A stretch of 64,000 nt of DNA from CAVXGU01 sp963761615 (GTDB lineage: Bacteria; Acidobacteriota; Vicinamibacteria; Vicinamibacterales; CAVVIG01). Below the pieces are notes generated by a model. It was not told where the DNA came from and ran no database searches. It worked only from the letters and a program-made list of their open reading frames with translations. The translations under genes were made by a program, and so were the position numbers. Within the stretch, counting starts at the first letter, position 1. Each line of letters opens with the position of its first letter. The stretch is taken from NCBI GenBank assembly GCA_963761615.1, contig CAVXGU010000003.1, positions 1,488,001-1,552,000 of the forward strand, given 5' to 3'. Of the stretch, positions 1 through 9,883 are shown in pieces.

Positions 1-35
1 CGCCATCGACGCCTCCTAGCGGTGCGCGCGTCCCG

Positions 36-809
36 CTACGGCGTCGACACCGTCCGCATCATCCAGACGATGTTGTCCCAGCTCACCGGCTTCTGCGTGC
101 CGTCGAAGAGCTTCGCATAGCGGCCGCCGGACGCCGTGAACGAGAACGCCTTGACCTGGTCCGGCGGGTTCGTCGTCGCGTTGCGGAGGATCTCCAGTAC
201 CTGCTCCTGGTTCCAGATCTGGAGCTTGGACGGATCCTGGGCCGCGTAGAACTTGCCGGGCGACGCCGGACGCCGGCTTCCGACGCCGCGCGTGAAGGTG
301 ATGTGCATCTCGAGATGCTCGCCGCCGGCAGCCTGGAAGACCCAGTCCTGGGTTTCCGTCACGTTCGTGCCCTGGCCGTCGATCGTCCGCTTCATCGTTG
401 CCGTGGTCGCGGGCAGGTAGTTGCCGAACGGACCGGGCGCCGTCGCCGGATCGGCGGTGATGCCGCCGATCACGACCTGCGCGTTGGCGCCGGACGGGTC
501 CTTGACGGGCGAGGCCAGGTACACGAAGCGGTTCAATCCGTGGCCGACCGGCTTGCCGTCGGGGCCGTTGATGGTCAGCTGGTCGACGAAGATCGCGCGG
601 AGGTCCATGTCCTTCGCGGGTCCCTGCGGGGCGACGCTGAGAGTGAACCCGGTCGGCAGCATCGACGTGACCGCGGCCTCGGGCACCTGCAGGTCGAGCT
701 GGAAGCGGATCTCGGAGCTGTTCTCGACAACCGTCTGGGCCCACGCCGGTACGGCCGCCATCACGCAGACTGCCGCGATTGCGGCACGCCGGTACCACCG
801 TTCGTACAT
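36..809 (-). CDS. Exported protein of unknown function, possibly acetoacetate-decarboxylase-like fold
   Basis: The protein has 257 residues. I start it at the ATG at 809 because GGAGG lies just upstream; the longer reading frame has no such site. Residues 1-24 form a signal peptide ending in AWA, so the product is exported. The mature part contains a segment like the LPxGF motif of acetoacetate decarboxylase-type proteins (VTSMLPTGFTL), then a mixed beta-rich region with no recognisable catalytic residues. It is the last gene before the window edge on this strand and lies just downstream of a membrane glycosyltransferase-like gene. The fold suggestion is weak and rests on one short motif; the export is well supported. 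Confidence 0.7.
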   Translation of the reverse strand: MYERWYRRAAIAAVCVMAAVPAWAQTVVENSSEIRFQLDLQVPEAAVTSMLPTGFTLSVAPQGPAKDMDLRAIFVDQLTINGPDGKPVGHGLNRFVYLASPVKDPSGANAQVVIGGITADPATAPGPFGNYLPATTATMKRTIDGQGTNVTETQDWVFQAAGGEHLEMHITFTRGVGSRRPASPGKFYAAQDPSKLQIWNQEQVLEILRNATTNPPDQVKAFSFTASGGRYAKLFDGTQKPVSWDNIVWMMRTVSTP

Positions 810-837
810 GCCTCGCCTCCTTGGACGGGCTGCCATC

Positions 838-2502
838 TTACTGCAGGTTGCGGGCGGCGCTCCTCGCGGCGGCGCGCGCCCGCTCCGCCTCGAGCGCGCG
901 GGTACCGCTGATCCGGGCGGCCGCGACGAAGCGGGCGAGGGCCTGCTTCTTGCCGACGAATCCCGGAACGCGCAGGTACTCGCGATAGGAGTCCGCCGCT
1001 TCGTCCACGGGGACGCTCCCTTCGAATCGAAAGCCCTGGAGCGGGATCGAGCGCGCCGCGATGAGGGCGTCGGTGCGCACGGCGAGGCGCACGAACAGGC
1101 CCGTGCAGGCGACGAAGATCACGATCGCCGCGCCGGACGCGAGCATGCACAGCGAAAGGCCGCGCGGGGAGCGCTGCCAGCGCCGGGTCGCCCGGTCGAG
1201 GACGAGCCCGGCGGCCAGGCAGAGGAGAAGCGCCACCACGCCCGGCACGAGTCGAGACTGGAGGCGCCGCACGACGCCCGCCGCGCCACCCTCCGCGAGG
1301 CGCCAGACCGCGGCGATGCCGTGCGGGACGAGGGCGCGAGCCGCATGCAGCTGTCCGAGCCAGAGCTGGCCGTACGTGTAGAACTCGGTCCGGCCCGCCA
1401 GCATCAGCAGGGCGGACCACGCCGACGCCGCCAGCACGCACGCCACCGACGCGCGCACGATCCCGCGGCGCCTCGGCTCGCTCAGGAACCGGCAGAGGAC
1501 GGGGACGAGTACGACGCCGGCGATGCCGAGACCTCTCATCCCGAACGTCGCGAGCCCCAGCCACCACACGTACCAGCTGGCGTAGACGTACACGTGGAGG
1601 AGAACGGCGACGGTGAGACCCGCCAGCACCGCCTTCTCGCTCGCCGGGCGGCGTTCGAACGCCATCACGACCGGCACCGCGAGCAGGAGCGCGTACAGCG
1701 GGTGATAGGTGAGCAGGCCGTGCCACGGATGGACCAGCACGGCGGCGAATTCCGGGTGGCCGAAGTCCAGACTCTCGAATCCCCCCCCGCCGTACCAGTA
1801 CGGCGAATGGAGGAAGGCGCCGGTCATCCACCAGTTCCTCAGCAGGATCTCGGCGCCGGCGATCGCCAGCGGCGCCGTCAGCAGGGCGAGGTGCAGCCCT
1901 CGCCGTGTCGGCCGTGCGATCAGCGAGCGCCCCGCGACCAGCAGCGGAACGACGGCGTACAGACCGAGCTCCGGCCGGACCGTGACCAGGAGCGCGCAGC
2001 ACGCCCCGAGCGCGAGCGTCTCGACCGGGCCCCAGCTGGCGGTCTCGATCACGAGGAGAATCGCCACGGCCAGGCACGGATAGGACAGGGCTTCGGAGGC
2101 GATCGCGCTCGAGTAGAAGCCGACCGGCGTTCCCGCGAACGTGGCGCCGAGGCCGAGGAGGATGAGCGGGCGACGCCCTCGCGAGGCGAACGCGAGGATC
2201 CGGTACATCGCGGCCCAGAACGCCAGGACGAGCACCCAGCCGACTGCCAGCGCGTTCAGGTCGAGCGGCCCCCACGCGGGAACGGCGGCGAAGATCAGCC
2301 CCGGCCCGAACGACCAGGGCGACAGCGGCACGGCCATCGGCGAGAGCACGTGGCTGCTGATGGCGGTGATGTCGCCGGAGCGAAATGCAGCCGCCCACTC
2401 GAGATAGTGGCGAAAGTCGGGGCCGAAGAACGTGTTCGCGAGCAGCAGCACGGCGCCGGCGGCCGCCGCCGCTCCGAGGGTCGACGTGCGGGGGATGCGC
2501 AC
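838..2502 (-). CDS. Multi-pass membrane protein, GT-C type glycosyltransferase-like
   Basis: The 554-residue product has about a dozen hydrophobic segments separated by short basic loops, the architecture of GT-C (PMT/ArnT-like) enzymes that move sugars from polyprenyl carriers on the outer face of the inner membrane. The first external loop holds FGPDFRHYLEWAAAF, in the place where GT-C enzymes carry an acidic motif. It shares the HSPxW/HPLYALLLAVP type of segment with the protein at 57,369-59,855. The start is GTG at 2502 and has no strong ribosome binding site. It is divergent from the gene at 2650 and followed closely by the exported protein at 36-809. The substrate cannot be inferred. 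Confidence 0.7.
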   Translation of the reverse strand: MRIPRTSTLGAAAAAGAVLLLANTFFGPDFRHYLEWAAAFRSGDITAISSHVLSPMAVPLSPWSFGPGLIFAAVPAWGPLDLNALAVGWVLVLAFWAAMYRILAFASRGRRPLILLGLGATFAGTPVGFYSSAIASEALSYPCLAVAILLVIETASWGPVETLALGACCALLVTVRPELGLYAVVPLLVAGRSLIARPTRRGLHLALLTAPLAIAGAEILLRNWWMTGAFLHSPYWYGGGGFESLDFGHPEFAAVLVHPWHGLLTYHPLYALLLAVPVVMAFERRPASEKAVLAGLTVAVLLHVYVYASWYVWWLGLATFGMRGLGIAGVVLVPVLCRFLSEPRRRGIVRASVACVLAASAWSALLMLAGRTEFYTYGQLWLGQLHAARALVPHGIAAVWRLAEGGAAGVVRRLQSRLVPGVVALLLCLAAGLVLDRATRRWQRSPRGLSLCMLASGAAIVIFVACTGLFVRLAVRTDALIAARSIPLQGFRFEGSVPVDEAADSYREYLRVPGFVGKKQALARFVAAARISGTRALEAERARAAARSAARNLQ

Positions 2503-2649
2503 AGGACTCTTGTAGCGCGAGACGGAGCCGAACAGCCGAGGCGCTTGCGCAGGAAATTCGAGACACGGGCCACTGACGAGCTTCGCGCCCGCACACGTGA
2601 CGCGCGTCGCGTGACGGCGACATCCCTGCGATAAGATCGCTCGACCGCG

Positions 2650-4326
2650 ATGCCACCTTCACCGAGTCGGCGCAGCCCCTGGTGGGTCGGCGCGCTGACC
2701 TTTCCCGCGACCTGGGTATTCGTCGCCGGCGCGCTCCTCCGGATCTGGTACTGGATCTCGGCCAGGCCGCTCTGGCTGGACGAGGAGATGATCGCCCTCA
2801 ACATCCGCGATCGCGCGCTCACCGCGCTCGCCGGCCGCCTCTGGCTCGATCAGGGGGCTCCGCTCGGATGGCTGGCGATGCAGCGCATGGTCGCCGACGT
2901 GTTCGGCACGAGCGAGATCGCGCTGCGCGCCGTGCCCGCCCTCTTCGGGGTGGCGACGCTCGCGGTCGCCTGGTGGGTGGGGAAGCGCTGGATGTCGGCT
3001 GCCGGCGCCGCGGTCTTCGTCCTCCTGCTCTCCGTCGGTCAGTGGATTTTCCACTTCTCACTCGAGCTGAAGCACTACTCGGCGGACACCTTCTTCGCGC
3101 TGCTCCTGCCCGCGCTGGTCGTGTGGGCCCTTGACGCCGGCGACGCACGGGGGCGGCTGCGCCGCGTCGGGATCTGGTGGGTCGCCGCGGCCGCGGCCGA
3201 GTGGTGCTCGATGGGCGGACTGCTCGCCGCGCCTGCGTGCGCGCTCGTGCTCGGCATGCTCCTCTGGCGCCGCGACGGGTGGCGCAGCGCGGCCGTCTTC
3301 ACCGCCTGCGGCGTGGGCTGGCTCGCGATCTTCGGCCTGCACTACGCCCTGTCGCTCCACTTCACCGCGAACAGCGAGAGCCTGCGCGCGATCTGGGCCG
3401 ACGCGATGGCGCCGGACGCCGGCCCGCTCGACCGGATCCTGTGGCTGGTCCGGCAGGCGGCGCCCTGGGCCGACAAGCCCGGCGGGAGCGGGCTGCCGTG
3501 GCTCTTCTGGGCGACGGCCGTTGCCGGGTTCCTCCTTGCCCGTCCCCGGGTGCTGGGCCTCGTCCTGGCGACGATGCCCCTGTCGGCGGCGGTCCTCGCC
3601 ATCGCCCGCGTGGTGCCCATCGCCGATCGCCTGTCGATCTGGGCGCTGCCCGGCGTCTACGGCGGGATCGCCCTGGCGCTCGACGCCGGCGTGCGCTGGG
3701 CACGTGCGTCGTACGCGCGGCGGGGATGGGTCCGCGTCGCCGCCGGCGTGGCGGCGGCCGCCGCCGTCGGCGCCGTGATCCCCGTGTGCTGGAACGTCGC
3801 GCGCCGCGCCTCGGTGGACATCCCGGCGGCGCATCCGGCCAACAGCAACCACGATCTCGACGATCGCGCCGCCGTGACGTGGCTGGCGGGTCAACGACGG
3901 TCGGGCGATGCCATGATGACGACCCGCCTGGGCGAGCCCGCGGCGTGGTGGTACGCCGGCGTGCCGATCGACACGCCGTTCCGGGGTGGAATGATGGACG
4001 GGATGCCGATTTTCGAGATCACCTACCACGATCCCCATCCGCGGTGCGAAGACGAGCTCGCGCAAGCGCTGCAGCCCTACAGCCGCGCGCTCGTCTACCT
4101 CGGCTTCCGCTTCGACGATGTACCGAAGGGATTCGACGACCTGCTGCTCAGGCGCCTCGCCCGGCTGGGGCACGTGGATGCCGTCCGGCAGTTCGCGGAG
4201 ACGAGCAAGGCCGTCATCGTCACCCTCGCGCCGCTCGGCGATCGTCCGAGCGGCATCGTCGACGACCCGCCGCCGCCCGGCGCACTCGACGGCTGTCTCG
4301 GCGTCGACCCCGCGGCGCGGTGGTGA
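2650..4326 (+). CDS. GT-C / family 39-like membrane glycosyltransferase
   Basis: The product has 558 residues. After the first membrane segment the loop reads ARPLWLDEEMIALNIRDR; the Asp-Glu pair here matches the catalytic acidic motif of PMT/ArnT-like GT39 enzymes. About ten further hydrophobic helices run to roughly residue 380, followed by a soluble C-terminal domain of about 170 residues, presumably periplasmic. The gene lies 13 bases before the glycosyltransferase at 4340, so the two probably form one transcript. The family role is transfer of a sugar from a lipid carrier to a protein or glycan; the acceptor is unknown. No clear Shine-Dalgarno precedes the ATG, so the start could be a little further downstream. 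Confidence 0.75.
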   Translation: MPPSPSRRSPWWVGALTFPATWVFVAGALLRIWYWISARPLWLDEEMIALNIRDRALTALAGRLWLDQGAPLGWLAMQRMVADVFGTSEIALRAVPALFGVATLAVAWWVGKRWMSAAGAAVFVLLLSVGQWIFHFSLELKHYSADTFFALLLPALVVWALDAGDARGRLRRVGIWWVAAAAAEWCSMGGLLAAPACALVLGMLLWRRDGWRSAAVFTACGVGWLAIFGLHYALSLHFTANSESLRAIWADAMAPDAGPLDRILWLVRQAAPWADKPGGSGLPWLFWATAVAGFLLARPRVLGLVLATMPLSAAVLAIARVVPIADRLSIWALPGVYGGIALALDAGVRWARASYARRGWVRVAAGVAAAAAVGAVIPVCWNVARRASVDIPAAHPANSNHDLDDRAAVTWLAGQRRSGDAMMTTRLGEPAAWWYAGVPIDTPFRGGMMDGMPIFEITYHDPHPRCEDELAQALQPYSRALVYLGFRFDDVPKGFDDLLLRRLARLGHVDAVRQFAETSKAVIVTLAPLGDRPSGIVDDPPPPGALDGCLGVDPAARW

Positions 4327-4339
4327 CCCGCGGTCCGCA

Positions 4340-5392
4340 ATGCCGACCGATCGCGTGGCGCCACTCTGGCTGACGATTCCCCGGGCCATTCGCTGGTTCA
4401 ACTACCGCTACAGCCTGCCGCGGGTCGGGATCTCGAGCTGCAGGATCGGGCTCGGCGCCCGGCACGTCGGCGCCGCCGACAGGCCGCTCGTGCTGACCAG
4501 CTCCATCTCTGAGGACTACGCGCGCCTCTGGCTGTTCTTCGCGCGACGGGCGCTTCCGGCCGATCGGTGGGACTTCCTGATCGTCGACTCGGCGGGGGAC
4601 ATGGAGCCCGCGAAGCTCGGCGGCGCGACCGTCGTCCGCTATCTGAACGTCTACCACGGGAGAAAGATCGACACGCTGTTGCGGCGGACCGTTCGGGCGG
4701 AGACGGTCTTCCTGTGCGACGACGACAAGTACCTGACCGGCGACGTGACGTCGTTCGCGGCAGACCTGGAGGATGCCCGCACGCCGGTCGTGTCGCTGGC
4801 GCCGCGCGCGTGGTGGAAGTTCCGGATCGAGGGTCGCGAGTATCTGCCGATGGGGTCGTACGCGCTCCTGCTCAAGCGGTCGGCGTGGCTCGATCTGGAC
4901 CTGAGGCTCGAGTCGCCGCGCGGGCTGGAGTCGCCCTATCGCATCTTCCCTCCGACGGCGAAGCCCCAGACGTCGTACGACACGGCCGACTACGCCAACG
5001 AGCAGCTGCTGCTGCAGGGGTACCGGGTCGTCACGCGATCCGATGTCGCGGCGCTCACGGGCTTCGACGGCCTGAGCGCGCCGCGCGTTCTCCTCATGCA
5101 CCGCGGCAAGGCGTACGTGAAGAAGGCGCTGCTCCAGGCCGAGCACTTCCGGGACGGCTCGATCAACGGCGCGGTGATGAAGGCGATGTACGGGATGGTG
5201 AAGATCGAACGCCTCTATCGCGCCATCTTCGGCGAGGCGCCGCGACTGTCCACGGGGTTCACCGAGCGAGAATTGCTGGATGTCATCGAGTGTAACGTCC
5301 GCCTCGACGGTGATCAGCGGGCCGCGAGCGCCGCATCGCTCGCGCCGATGGACGACGTCTGTGACAACCTGATGACAACTGCGGGCCGATGA
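4340..5392 (+). CDS. Putative GT-A-like glycosyltransferase
   Basis: I place the start at the ATG at 4340, 13 bases after the preceding stop; the frame is open further upstream only because of GC bias. The 350-residue soluble protein has an alternating beta/alpha N-terminal half (PLVLTSSISEDYARLWLFF, then DFLIVDSAG) and the acidic cluster FLCDDDKYL near residue 130. That cluster resembles the DXD-type metal and nucleotide-sugar site of GT-A glycosyltransferases. No transmembrane segment is present. Together with the upstream GT-C protein it suggests a small locus for glycan assembly. The exact family is not recognised and the assignment rests on the DDD motif and context. Confidence 0.6.
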   Translation: MPTDRVAPLWLTIPRAIRWFNYRYSLPRVGISSCRIGLGARHVGAADRPLVLTSSISEDYARLWLFFARRALPADRWDFLIVDSAGDMEPAKLGGATVVRYLNVYHGRKIDTLLRRTVRAETVFLCDDDKYLTGDVTSFAADLEDARTPVVSLAPRAWWKFRIEGREYLPMGSYALLLKRSAWLDLDLRLESPRGLESPYRIFPPTAKPQTSYDTADYANEQLLLQGYRVVTRSDVAALTGFDGLSAPRVLLMHRGKAYVKKALLQAEHFRDGSINGAVMKAMYGMVKIERLYRAIFGEAPRLSTGFTERELLDVIECNVRLDGDQRAASAASLAPMDDVCDNLMTTAGR

Positions 5393-5527
5393 TCTGATGA
5401 AATTTTCGAGGCATCGTTTCGAGGCCCGACCGTTACAGCGACCTTAGACGTCTATAAAGAAGGGCCTCCGCGCGAGGACGCGCTCGTCGATCGTTCACGG
5501 CTCGGGTATCTGTCAAACCAGGTTTTC

Positions 5528-6775
5528 ATGTCCACACAGCTCAGGCAGTCCAAGGGTGCGCTCCGGGTCTTCGTGTTCCTGCTGGCGGCCGTCTCGGCCG
5601 CGGCGTGCGCGCGGACCCAGGCGCAGCCCGATACGTCGGGACGAGGACGCGAGGGAGGGCCCGGCGCGGCCCCGGAGACGATTCCGGTCGTCACGGCGCC
5701 GGTCGAGGTGAAGACGATGCCGGTCATGCTGGATGCGGTCGGCACCGTCGAGGCGATCTCGACGGTGGGGATCCGCTCGCAGGTCACCGGGCAGCTGCGG
5801 GAAGTCCGGTTCACGCCGGGCCAGGACGTCAAGAAGGGCCAGCCCCTGTTCGTGCTCGACCCGCGTCCCTTCGAGGCCGCGGTGCGCCAGGCGGAGGCCG
5901 TGGTGGCGCGCGACACGGCGCAGGCCACCGACGCGAAGGCCGAGCGCGCGCGGCTCGACGACCTGTTGAAGCGCGGGCTGATTCCCCGCAATCAGTACGA
6001 AGCGCAGGCCGCCGCCGCTGCCGCGCTCGAGGCGAGCATCCAGGGCGATCAGGCGCAGGTCGAACAGGCGAAGCTCAACCTGCAGTACGCGAACATCACG
6101 GCGCCGATCGACGGGCGCGCCGGCGCGCTCATGGTGCACCCCGGGGATCTCGTTCGCGCGAACGACACCAGCCCGCTCGTGACGATCAACCAGCTGTCGC
6201 CGATCTACGTCACCTTCTCGGTTCCTGCGCGCTACCTGATGGACATCCGGCACTACGCGTCGCGGGCTCCGCTCGTGGTCTCGGTGAAGGGCCAGGCCGC
6301 CTCGCCCGGCGCGCAGCGGTCGCCGGCGACCGACTCCGAGACGGACGCGCCGGTCACCGATCCCGTGCCGGTCGCCGCGGCGGGACCGAGCGGCCGCGGC
6401 ACCGTCACCTTCATCGACAACGCGGTGGATCCGACGACGGCGACGATCACGCTCAAGGCCACGTTCCCGAACCCGGGCGGCGACCTGTGGCCGGGCCTGT
6501 TCGTCCAGGTGTCGCTGCAGCTCTCGTCCGAGCCGCACGCGGTCGTCGTGCCCGCCACGGCGGTGCAGGCGTCGCAGCGCGGCTCGTACGTCTACGTCGT
6601 GAAGAAGGATGACACCGTCGAGATGCGCGACGTCGTCGTGGAGCGGCAGCAGGGCGACCAGGTCATCGTCGCTCATGGCCTGAACGGGGGCGAAGAGGTG
6701 GTGACCGACGGCCAGCTCCGCCTCACGCCCGGCGCCCACGTCACGACGAGCGGGGAAGGGGCGTCGGCCTCATGA
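5528..6775 (+). CDS. RND efflux periplasmic adaptor (membrane fusion protein), lipoprotein
   Basis: The 415-residue protein belongs to the AcrA/MdtA adaptor family that couples an inner-membrane RND pump to an outer-membrane channel. Residues 1-26 are a lipoprotein signal with the lipobox SAAAC and lipidated Cys27. The first lipoyl half is at about 80-105 (GIRSQVTGQLREVRFTPGQ), followed by an alpha-helical hairpin with QAEAVVARDTAQA and the second lipoyl half (ANITAPIDGRAGALMVHPG). Beta-barrel and membrane-proximal domains follow. The region around residues 260-285 has a Pro/Ala/Asp-rich insert. Its stop overlaps the pump start by four bases (ATGA), indicating a translationally coupled operon. 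No outer-membrane channel gene follows. Confidence 0.93.
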   Translation: MSTQLRQSKGALRVFVFLLAAVSAAACARTQAQPDTSGRGREGGPGAAPETIPVVTAPVEVKTMPVMLDAVGTVEAISTVGIRSQVTGQLREVRFTPGQDVKKGQPLFVLDPRPFEAAVRQAEAVVARDTAQATDAKAERARLDDLLKRGLIPRNQYEAQAAAAAALEASIQGDQAQVEQAKLNLQYANITAPIDGRAGALMVHPGDLVRANDTSPLVTINQLSPIYVTFSVPARYLMDIRHYASRAPLVVSVKGQAASPGAQRSPATDSETDAPVTDPVPVAAAGPSGRGTVTFIDNAVDPTTATITLKATFPNPGGDLWPGLFVQVSLQLSSEPHAVVVPATAVQASQRGSYVYVVKKDDTVEMRDVVVERQQGDQVIVAHGLNGGEEVVTDGQLRLTPGAHVTTSGEGASAS

Positions 6776-9700
6776 ACATCGCCGCCGTCTTCATCCGCCG
6801 GCCCGTCGCCACCGCGCTCCTCGTCCTCTCGATCCTCATCTTCGGCATCACCGGCTACCGGCTGTTGCCGGTCAGCGACCTGCCGACCGTGGACTTTCCG
6901 ACCATTCAGGTCAGTGCGAGCCTTCCCGGCGCGAGCCCCGAGACGATGGCGTCGTCGGTCGCCACGCCGCTCGAGAAGCAGTTCGCGACGATTCCGGGCA
7001 TCAGCTCGATCAGCTCGAGCAACTCGCAGGGCAGCACCGACATCACGCTGCAGTTCGATCTGAACCGGTCGATCGATGCGGCCGCGCAGGACGTCGAGTC
7101 GATGATCTCCCGGACCTCGCGCCAGCTGCCCGCCGACATGCCCGCGCCGCCGTCGTTCCGCAAGGAGAATCCCGCCGCGGCGCCGGTGCTGTTCCTGACG
7201 CTCAGCTCGAACACGCTGCCGCTGTCGGACGTGGATCACTACGCGGAGACCGTGCTCGGCCAGCGGCTGTCGATGGTCTCCGGCGTCGCGCAGGTGAACG
7301 TCTTCGGCGCCAAGAAGTACGCCGTCCGCATCGATCTGGACCCGACCGCGCTGGCGGCGCGGCAGCTCGGGATCAACGAGGTCGCCAACGCGATCGCGGC
7401 GGCGAATTCCAACCGGCCGACCGGCACCCTCTACGGACCCAATCGCAACTTCGTCCTCGAGACCAAGGGCGAGCTGAACGACGCCGCCGCCTACCGGCCG
7501 ATCGTCGTGGCCTATCGGGACGGCCGGCCCGTCCACCTGGACGAAGTGGCGAACGTCTACGACGGCGTCGAGAACGAGCGGAACGCGAGCTGGAGCAACG
7601 GCGCCGCGACGATCTACCTGGCCATCCAGCGGCAGCCGGGGACGAACACGGTCGCCGTGGTCGACGCGATCAAGGCCATCCTGCCCCAGATCGAGGCGAC
7701 GCTGCCCGGCTCGGTGACGCTCGCCATCCGCAGCGACCGCTCCGAGTCGATCCGCGAGTCGGTGAACGACATCAAGTTCACCCTGATCCTCACCGTGTTC
7801 CTCGTGGTGCTCGTCATCTTCCTGTTCCTGCGGAACCTCTCGGCGACCATCATCCCCAGCCTGGCGCTCCCGTTCTCGATCGTGGGCACGTTCGCGGTCA
7901 TGTGGGCGTGCGGATACAGCCTCGACAACCTCTCCCTGATGGCCCTCACCCTCTCGGTGGGCTTCGTCGTGGACGACGCGATCGTCATGCTGGAGAACAT
8001 CGTCCGCCACATGGAGATGGGGAAGTCGCGGATGCAGGCCGCCTTCGACGGGTCGAAGGAGATCGCCTTCACGATCGTGTCGATGACGCTGTCACTGACG
8101 GCGGTCTTCATCCCCGTGCTGTTCATGGGCGGCATCGTGGGACGCCTCATGCACGAGTTCGCGGTGACCATCGCCGCCGCCGTCCTCGTCTCCGGCGCCG
8201 TGTCCCTGAGCCTGACGCCGATGCTCGGCAGCCGGTTCCTGAAGTCGCAGCACGGCGTCGCGCACGGCTGGCTGTACAACACGATCGAAGCGGGTTTCAA
8301 CGGGCTGCTGCACGCGTATGCGTGGTCGCTGCACCAGGCGATCCGCTTCCGCGTCGCCGTGATGGCCGCGTTCGTGCTGCTGCTCGCCGGCACCGCGTAC
8401 CTCTTCACGGTCGTGCCCACCGGCTTCATCCCGAGCGAGGACACGGGGCAGCTCGGAGGGCAGATCCAGGCGGCCGAGGGCGTGGGCTACGACGCGCTGG
8501 TCGTGCGCACGAGACAGGTGATGGACATCCTCGCTCACGACCCGAACGTGGACAGCTACACCGCCAACGTCGGCGACGGCGGCGGGCGCGTGAACCTCGA
8601 CCTGAAGCCCATGAGCCAGCGCACGCTGAGCGCGGACGACGTGATCGAGGAGCTGCGGCCGAAGCTGGACGCGGTGCCCGGGATCCGCGTGTTCCTCTCG
8701 AACCCGCCGGCGATCCGGATCGGCGGGCGCAGCTCGCGCAGCGAGTACCAGTTCACGCTGCAGGATCCGGACACGCAGGAGCTGTACCGCGTCGCGCCCG
8801 CGTTCGAGAAGGCCCTCGGCAACGTCGACGGCCTGGAGGACGTGACGTCCGACCTGCAGGTCACGACGCCCGAGATTGCCGTCGACATCGACCGGGACCA
8901 GGTCGCGGCGCTCGGCCTCACCGTCGACCAGGTGGAGTCGGCGCTCAGCTCCGCGTACGGGGAACGGCAGGTGTCGCACATCTTCGCGCCCGACGACGAG
9001 TACCAGGTGATCATGCAGGTCGCGCCGAAGTACCAACGCGACCCCGCCGCCCTCTCGCTGCTGGACGTGCAGACCCCCAGCGGCAAGCTGGTGCCGCTGT
9101 CGACCGTCGTCACCACGCACCAGAGCGTCGGTCCCGCGTCGGTCAACCACACCGGACAGCTGCCGTCCGTCACGATGTCGTTCAACCTGAAGCCGGGCGT
9201 CGCGCTCGGCGACGCGGTGTCCCGCGTCCAGAAGCTGGCGCAGCAGACCCTGCCGGCGACCGTCTCGGGCACGTTCCAGGGCACGGCGCAGGCGTTCCAG
9301 GATTCGATCCGCGGCCTGGGCTGGATTCTCGCGCTGGCGATCTTCGTGATCTACGTCGTTCTCGGCATCCTCTACGAGAGCTTCATCCACCCGGTGACGA
9401 TTCTCTCGGGGCTGCCGGCCGCGGGCTTCGGCGCGCTGCTGACCCTCCTCATCTTCCACCAGGAGCTGAACATCTACTCGTTCGTCGGCGTGATCATGCT
9501 GGTCGGCCTGGTCAAGAAGAACGGGATCATGATGGTGGACTTCGCGATCGACGCGCGGCGCGACGGGCAGCTGCGCGCCGCCGACGCGATTCACCAGGCC
9601 TGCATGGTCCGCTTCCGGCCGATCATGATGACGACGATGGCGGCGCTGACCGGCACGCTGCCGATCGCGCTCGGGTGGGGCGCCGGCGCCGAGGCGCGCC

Positions 9701-9879
9701 GGCCGCTGGGGCTGGCGGTCGTGGGCGGCCTGCTGGTGTCGCAGACGCTCACGCTCTACATCACGCCGGTGTTCTACCTCTACATGGACGCGCTGCAGGA
9801 GCGGCTCTACGGACGGCGGCGCGTGGCGATGCCCCAGCTGGCGGCCGACGCGGCCCGTGCCGGCGGCGCGACCAGCTGA
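6772..9879 (+). CDS. RND multidrug efflux pump, inner-membrane permease (AcrB/MdtB-like)
   Basis: The product has 1035 residues, the usual length for hydrophobe/amphiphile RND pumps. It has the twelve-helix layout with two large periplasmic loops. The proton-relay Asp pair in TM4 is present at residues 401-402 (FVVDDAIVMLEN), and the TM10 Lys motif GLVKKNGIMMVDFA is intact. The N-terminus reads FIRRPVATALLVLSI, typical of MdtB/MdtC-type pumps. The pump uses the proton gradient to expel drugs, bile acids or similar compounds. It forms an operon with the adaptor upstream. The stop lies inside the short palindrome GCTGAGCGCTCAGC, which also holds the stop of the convergent gene on the other strand. 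Confidence 0.95.
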   Translation: MNIAAVFIRRPVATALLVLSILIFGITGYRLLPVSDLPTVDFPTIQVSASLPGASPETMASSVATPLEKQFATIPGISSISSSNSQGSTDITLQFDLNRSIDAAAQDVESMISRTSRQLPADMPAPPSFRKENPAAAPVLFLTLSSNTLPLSDVDHYAETVLGQRLSMVSGVAQVNVFGAKKYAVRIDLDPTALAARQLGINEVANAIAAANSNRPTGTLYGPNRNFVLETKGELNDAAAYRPIVVAYRDGRPVHLDEVANVYDGVENERNASWSNGAATIYLAIQRQPGTNTVAVVDAIKAILPQIEATLPGSVTLAIRSDRSESIRESVNDIKFTLILTVFLVVLVIFLFLRNLSATIIPSLALPFSIVGTFAVMWACGYSLDNLSLMALTLSVGFVVDDAIVMLENIVRHMEMGKSRMQAAFDGSKEIAFTIVSMTLSLTAVFIPVLFMGGIVGRLMHEFAVTIAAAVLVSGAVSLSLTPMLGSRFLKSQHGVAHGWLYNTIEAGFNGLLHAYAWSLHQAIRFRVAVMAAFVLLLAGTAYLFTVVPTGFIPSEDTGQLGGQIQAAEGVGYDALVVRTRQVMDILAHDPNVDSYTANVGDGGGRVNLDLKPMSQRTLSADDVIEELRPKLDAVPGIRVFLSNPPAIRIGGRSSRSEYQFTLQDPDTQELYRVAPAFEKALGNVDGLEDVTSDLQVTTPEIAVDIDRDQVAALGLTVDQVESALSSAYGERQVSHIFAPDDEYQVIMQVAPKYQRDPAALSLLDVQTPSGKLVPLSTVVTTHQSVGPASVNHTGQLPSVTMSFNLKPGVALGDAVSRVQKLAQQTLPATVSGTFQGTAQAFQDSIRGLGWILALAIFVIYVVLGILYESFIHPVTILSGLPAAGFGALLTLLIFHQELNIYSFVGVIMLVGLVKKNGIMMVDFAIDARRDGQLRAADAIHQACMVRFRPIMMTTMAALTGTLPIALGWGAGAEARRPLGLAVVGGLLVSQTLTLYITPVFYLYMDALQERLYGRRRVAMPQLAADAARAGGATS

Positions 9880-9883
9880 GCGC

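Noticed and set aside
421..2634. Long open frame opposite the membrane glycosyltransferase-like gene
   Set aside because: Arg/Pro/Gly-rich translation with no motif, fully antisense to a gene with clear membrane helices; a product of high GC content.
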